From: DATAAM01 sp036260075
GTDB taxonomy: Bacteria > Actinomycetota > Acidimicrobiia > Acidimicrobiales > JAHWLA01
Assembly (NCBI GenBank): GCA_036260075.1
Contig: DATAAM010000213.1
Location: 1 to 9,834 of the forward strand
DNA length: 9,834 nucleotides
Reading direction: 5' to 3'
The notes beneath the pieces were generated by a model. It was not told where the DNA came from. It made no database searches and saw only the letters and a program-made list of their open reading frames with translations. Shown one piece after another: positions 6,951-9,834 of this stretch; the stretch's first letter is position 1; every line of letters starts with the position of its first letter. A program made the translations under genes and the position numbers.

Positions 6951-6997
6951 CTGGGCACGTTTTCCCGTCAACAGCGCGGAAAACCGTGCCCAAAAAC
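6951..6997. repeat. Imperfect inverted repeat (hairpin element, copy 2)
   Basis: CTGGGCACGTTTTCCCG (6951-6967) and the downstream GCGCGGAAAAC/GTGCCCA arm (6974-6992) form a stem. TGGGCAC (6952-6958) pairs with GTGCCCA (6986-6992) and GTTTTCC (6959-6965) pairs with GGAAAAC (6978-6984), with a one-base bulge at 6985 and a mismatched tip. Sequence and orientation clearly match the perfect copy at 2457-2503, including the ACAGCG after the loop. It begins eight bases after the proS stop and could shield the 3' end or separate proS from the rimP promoter. Confidence 0.8.
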
Positions 6998-7035
6998 GAC
7001 GGGGTGACGGCCCTGGCCGCTTCCGGGCCGCCCGC

Positions 7036-7041
7036 TATACT
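7036..7041 (+). promoter_or_regulatory. Probable -10 box of the rimP-nusA-ylxR-infB operon
   Basis: TATACT is close to the housekeeping sigma -10 consensus and stands out in this GC-rich background. The predicted transcription start is near 7048. At the ideal distance the -35 would be CTGGCC (7013-7018), which is poor, so the promoter depends on the -10 or on an activator. It lies between the hairpin after proS and the leader hairpin. Confidence 0.6.
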
Positions 7042-7050
7042 GAACAGGCT

Positions 7051-7080
7051 GCGTGGGCGGTTGCCCACGCGTTTTGTTTG
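7051..7080 (+). terminator. Terminator-like leader hairpin upstream of rimP (possible attenuator)
   Basis: GCGTGGGC (7051-7058), loop GGTT (7059-7062) and GCCCACGC (7063-7070) form a perfect 8-bp GC-rich stem. It is followed by GTTTTGTTTG (7071-7080), the only T-rich run nearby. This has the form of a Rho-independent terminator. It sits between the TATACT box and the rimP ribosome binding site, so it would act on the operon's own leader. Since NusA strengthens intrinsic termination, feedback by the operon's own product is a reasonable inference. Alternatively it stops readthrough from proS or stabilises the mRNA 5' end. Confidence 0.7.
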
Positions 7081-7091
7081 GACGGCCCTTG

Positions 7092-7100
7092 AAAGGAGGT
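7092..7100 (+). promoter_or_regulatory. Strong Shine-Dalgarno site of rimP
   Basis: AAAGGAGGT is nearly a full complement to the 16S rRNA 3' end and the best ribosome binding site in the window. From AGGAGG (7094-7099), GTG at 7103 is 3 bases away and TTG at 7109 is 9 bases away. This favours the TTG, since 5-10 bases is the usual spacing. It also rules out the longer open frame from 6986, which runs through the hairpins. Confidence 0.8.
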
Positions 7101-7108
7101 GGGTGACG

Positions 7109-7569
7109 TTGGACCCGGCAGCGCGCGTGGCCGAGCTCGTCGCCCCCGTCCTCGAGGCCGACGGCCTGGAGCTGTTCGACGTCGAGCTGCGCGGCGGCAC
7201 CCTCCGCGTGAGCGTCGACCGTCCCGGCGGGGTCGACATGGAGACGTTGAGCGCGGCGTCCGAGCGCGTCTCCGTCCTGCTCGACGCCCACGACCCCGTC
7301 CCCGGCGACCGCTACACCCTCGAGGTGTCGAGCCCCGGCGTGGAGCGGCCGCTGCGCACGCCCTCTCACTTCCGCCGCTTCGTCGGCACCACCGTCGCCG
7401 TTCGCACGCACCCCGGCGTCGAGGGCGAGCGCCGGGTCGAGGGCGTGCTCGAAGACGTCGACGACCACGGCATCACCGTGGCAGGCCGCTCCCTCACCTA
7501 CGAGCAGATCGAACGGGCCCGCACCGTGTTCACATGGGGCCCCACCCCCCGAAAGAAGGCCACCCGGAC

Positions 7570-7573
<4 letters not shown>
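7109..7573 (+). CDS. rimP: Ribosome maturation factor RimP
   Basis: RimP assists late assembly of the 30S ribosomal subunit. The 154-residue protein (from TTG 7109) has the two-part family structure. An N-terminal alpha/beta domain includes VAELVAPVLEADGLELFDVEL and then LRVSVDRPGGVDMETL. GDRYTLEVSSPGVERPL, the family's signature, ends the first domain. The Sm-like C-terminal half contains RRFVGTTVAVRT and VEGVLEDVDDHGITV. GTG at 7103 (156 residues) is the alternative start; spacing from the strong Shine-Dalgarno favours TTG. It is first in the rimP-nusA-ylxR-infB operon, and its stop overlaps the nusA start by four bases (ATGA at 7570-7573). Regulation is probably through the leader hairpin just upstream. 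Confidence 0.95.
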
Positions 7574-8988
<1,415 letters not shown>

Positions 8989-8993
8989 CGCCG

Positions 8994-9266
8994 CTGCGCA
9001 CCTGCATCGGCTGTCGTCGGGTGGCCCCGGCCGACGAGCTCCTGCGGGTGGTGCGCACTCCCGACGGCGCCTTGGTGGTGGGCCGCACGCTCCCCGGGCG
9101 AGGGGCCTGGCTGTGCGAGGGATCGCCCGCCTGCGTGCGCACGGCCGAGAAGCGTCGGGCGTTCGGGCGGGCGCTGCGGGGGCACGTGCGGCCCGACGCG
9201 ATCGAGGCACTTCGTACGCACGTCGCAGAACGTGCGAGGATGGTAGGTCGTCACCACGACGGGTGA
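8994..9266 (+). CDS. ylxR: YlxR (DUF448) family RNA-binding protein, non-canonical start
   Basis: YlxR is a small basic protein almost always encoded between nusA and infB; in Bacillus subtilis it has been linked to RNase P modulation (RnpM). The family signature is clear: RTCIGCRR near the start, LLRVVRTPDG, GRTLPGRGAWLC and KRRAFGRALRG. The only ATG/GTG/TTG in frame near the start is GTG at 9021, but that would remove the conserved RTCIGCRR motif. CTG at 8994 gives LRTCIGCRR, the expected N-terminus (90 residues), and is used here. ATA at 8985 is another candidate: it overlaps the nusA stop as ATAG, with AGGGG 7 bases upstream. The product is certain; the start codon is not. Confidence 0.9.
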   Translation: MRTCIGCRRVAPADELLRVVRTPDGALVVGRTLPGRGAWLCEGSPACVRTAEKRRAFGRALRGHVRPDAIEALRTHVAERARMVGRHHDG

Positions 9267-9284
9267 GAGAGGAACAAGCACCAC

Positions 9285-9834
9285 TTGCCGAAGAAGATCC
9301 GGGTGTACGAGCTCGCACGAGAGCTCGGGTTGACCAACAAGGAGGCGCTCGACCTCTGCCTCGACCTCGGGATCGGGGTCAAGTCCCACTCGTCCAGCAT
9401 CGAGGACGCGCAGGCCGACCGGGTGCGGCGCAAGGCCGACCAGCTCGGCCTGCGACGCGACGTCTCGCCGCCGGAACCCGAGCCGGTGAAGAAGGCGGCC
9501 AAGAAGGCCGCTGCGCCCAAGGACGCCGCGCCTGCCGAGCCGCAGCCCGCGCCCGAGCCTGCGCTCACGCCCACGCCGCCCGCCGAGGTGCCCGCTGCGC
9601 CCGCTGCCCCCCCTGCTCCCGCACCTGCTCCCGCACCTGCGCCCGTCCCCGCTCCGGCCCCCGCCCCCGCCCCGGCGGAGCCCGCAGCCACCTCCGAGCC
9701 CGCCCCACTGCCCTCGGGGCGTGACCCGCGGCTCATCACCAGCAGGCCCACGCCACCCGCCGAGCCCGCTCCGGCGCCCGCCCCGGCGGCACCCCGGCCC
9801 GCACCGGCGCCGCGCCCGGCTGCGCCTGCGGCAC
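9285..9834 (+). CDS. infB: Translation initiation factor IF-2, N-terminal part (cut by window edge)
   Basis: IF-2 is the GTPase that places initiator tRNA on the 30S subunit and joins the 50S. Only about 183 residues are inside the window, with no stop. The start PKKIRVYELARELGLTNKEA, followed by LDLCLDLGIGVKSHSSSIED, is the IF2 N-terminal subdomain typical of actinobacteria. A basic KKAAKKAAAPK patch and a long Ala/Pro linker follow. The GTP-binding domain lies to the right of the window. The start is TTG at 9285, fixed by the conserved N-terminus, with AGAGAGGAA upstream at a rather long spacing (about 11 bases). It lies 18 bases after ylxR in the rimP-nusA-ylxR-infB operon. Confidence 0.95.
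   Translation, partial: MPKKIRVYELARELGLTNKEALDLCLDLGIGVKSHSSSIEDAQADRVRRKADQLGLRRDVSPPEPEPVKKAAKKAAAPKDAAPAEPQPAPEPALTPTPPAEVPAAPAAPPAPAPAPAPAPVPAPAPAPAPAEPAATSEPAPLPSGRDPRLITSRPTPPAEPAPAPAPAAPRPAPAPRPAAPAA
9612..9647 (+). repeat. 12-bp tandem repeat in the infB Ala-Pro linker
   Basis: CCTGCTCCCGCA occurs twice in a row (9612-9623, 9624-9635), followed by a diverged third unit (9636-9647). It encodes alternating Pro-Ala. It is part of a longer run of C-rich Ala-Pro codons, a stiff, unstructured linker between IF2 domains that may vary in length. Confidence 0.75.

Noticed and set aside
6944..7100. tRNA gene upstream of rimP, like metY in E. coli
   Set aside because: No cloverleaf, TTCGA-type T-loop or CCA end is visible. 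The structures present are the repeat hairpin and a short terminator-like stem.
6986..7108. N-terminal extension of rimP starting at GTG 6986
   Set aside because: It would be encoded by the hairpin copy, the TATACT box and the leader terminator, and it lies upstream of the strong Shine-Dalgarno at 7092-7100.
9599..9720. C-rich repeats as a CRISPR or regulatory array
   Set aside because: The repeats are in frame and encode the Ala-Pro linker of IF2, with no spacer structure.

Overview
The window is a very GC-rich stretch of bacterial chromosome. Third codon positions are almost all G or C, and GTG and TTG starts are frequent. Gene content and order (ispG followed by an Eis-type acetyltransferase; proS; then rimP-nusA-ylxR-infB) match the dxr-rip1-ispG ... 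proS ... rimP-nusA-ylxR-infB neighbourhood known from mycobacteria and other Actinomycetota. Protein style and the dispersed hairpins suggest a deep-branching high-GC actinobacterium such as Acidimicrobiia, but that rank is inference. The region is mainly housekeeping. I see no phage, insertion sequence, CRISPR array, toxin-antitoxin or defence locus, and no gene-free stretch longer than 300 bases.

Layout: (1) 21-2449, + strand: ispG (MEP isoprenoid pathway), stop-start coupled to an Eis-like GNAT acetyltransferase. (2) 2457-2503: a perfect 20-bp-stem hairpin in the convergent gap. (3) 3167-2509, - strand: bfd-bfr, the iron release/storage pair, overlapping by 4 bases. Its bacterioferritin has Asp at the position of ferroxidase His54. 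(4) 3267-3944, + strand: a short LCM-type SAM methyltransferase divergent from bfd. (5) 4053-6943, + strand: a minimal DEAD-box RNA helicase, then proS 23 bases later. (6) 6951-6997: a second, degenerate copy of the hairpin. (7) 7036 onward, + strand: a good -10 box, a terminator-like leader hairpin, then rimP-nusA-ylxR-infB, which runs off the right edge inside infB.

How the genes work together: the right half is a gene-expression block. ProRS charges tRNA-Pro, RimP matures the 30S subunit, NusA controls pausing, termination and antitermination, YlxR is a small RNA-binding-type protein, and IF2 starts translation. The helicase fits this theme as an RNA remodeller. The bfd-bfr pair is a self-contained iron module inserted in opposite orientation between the isoprenoid and translation blocks.

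The points most worth a second look are the two-copy hairpin family placed just after + strand stop codons, the lack of any canonical ylxR start upstream of its conserved Cys motif, the terminator-like hairpin at the 5' end of the rimP-nusA leader, and the altered bacterioferritin metal site. None amounts to a new biological system on sequence alone.
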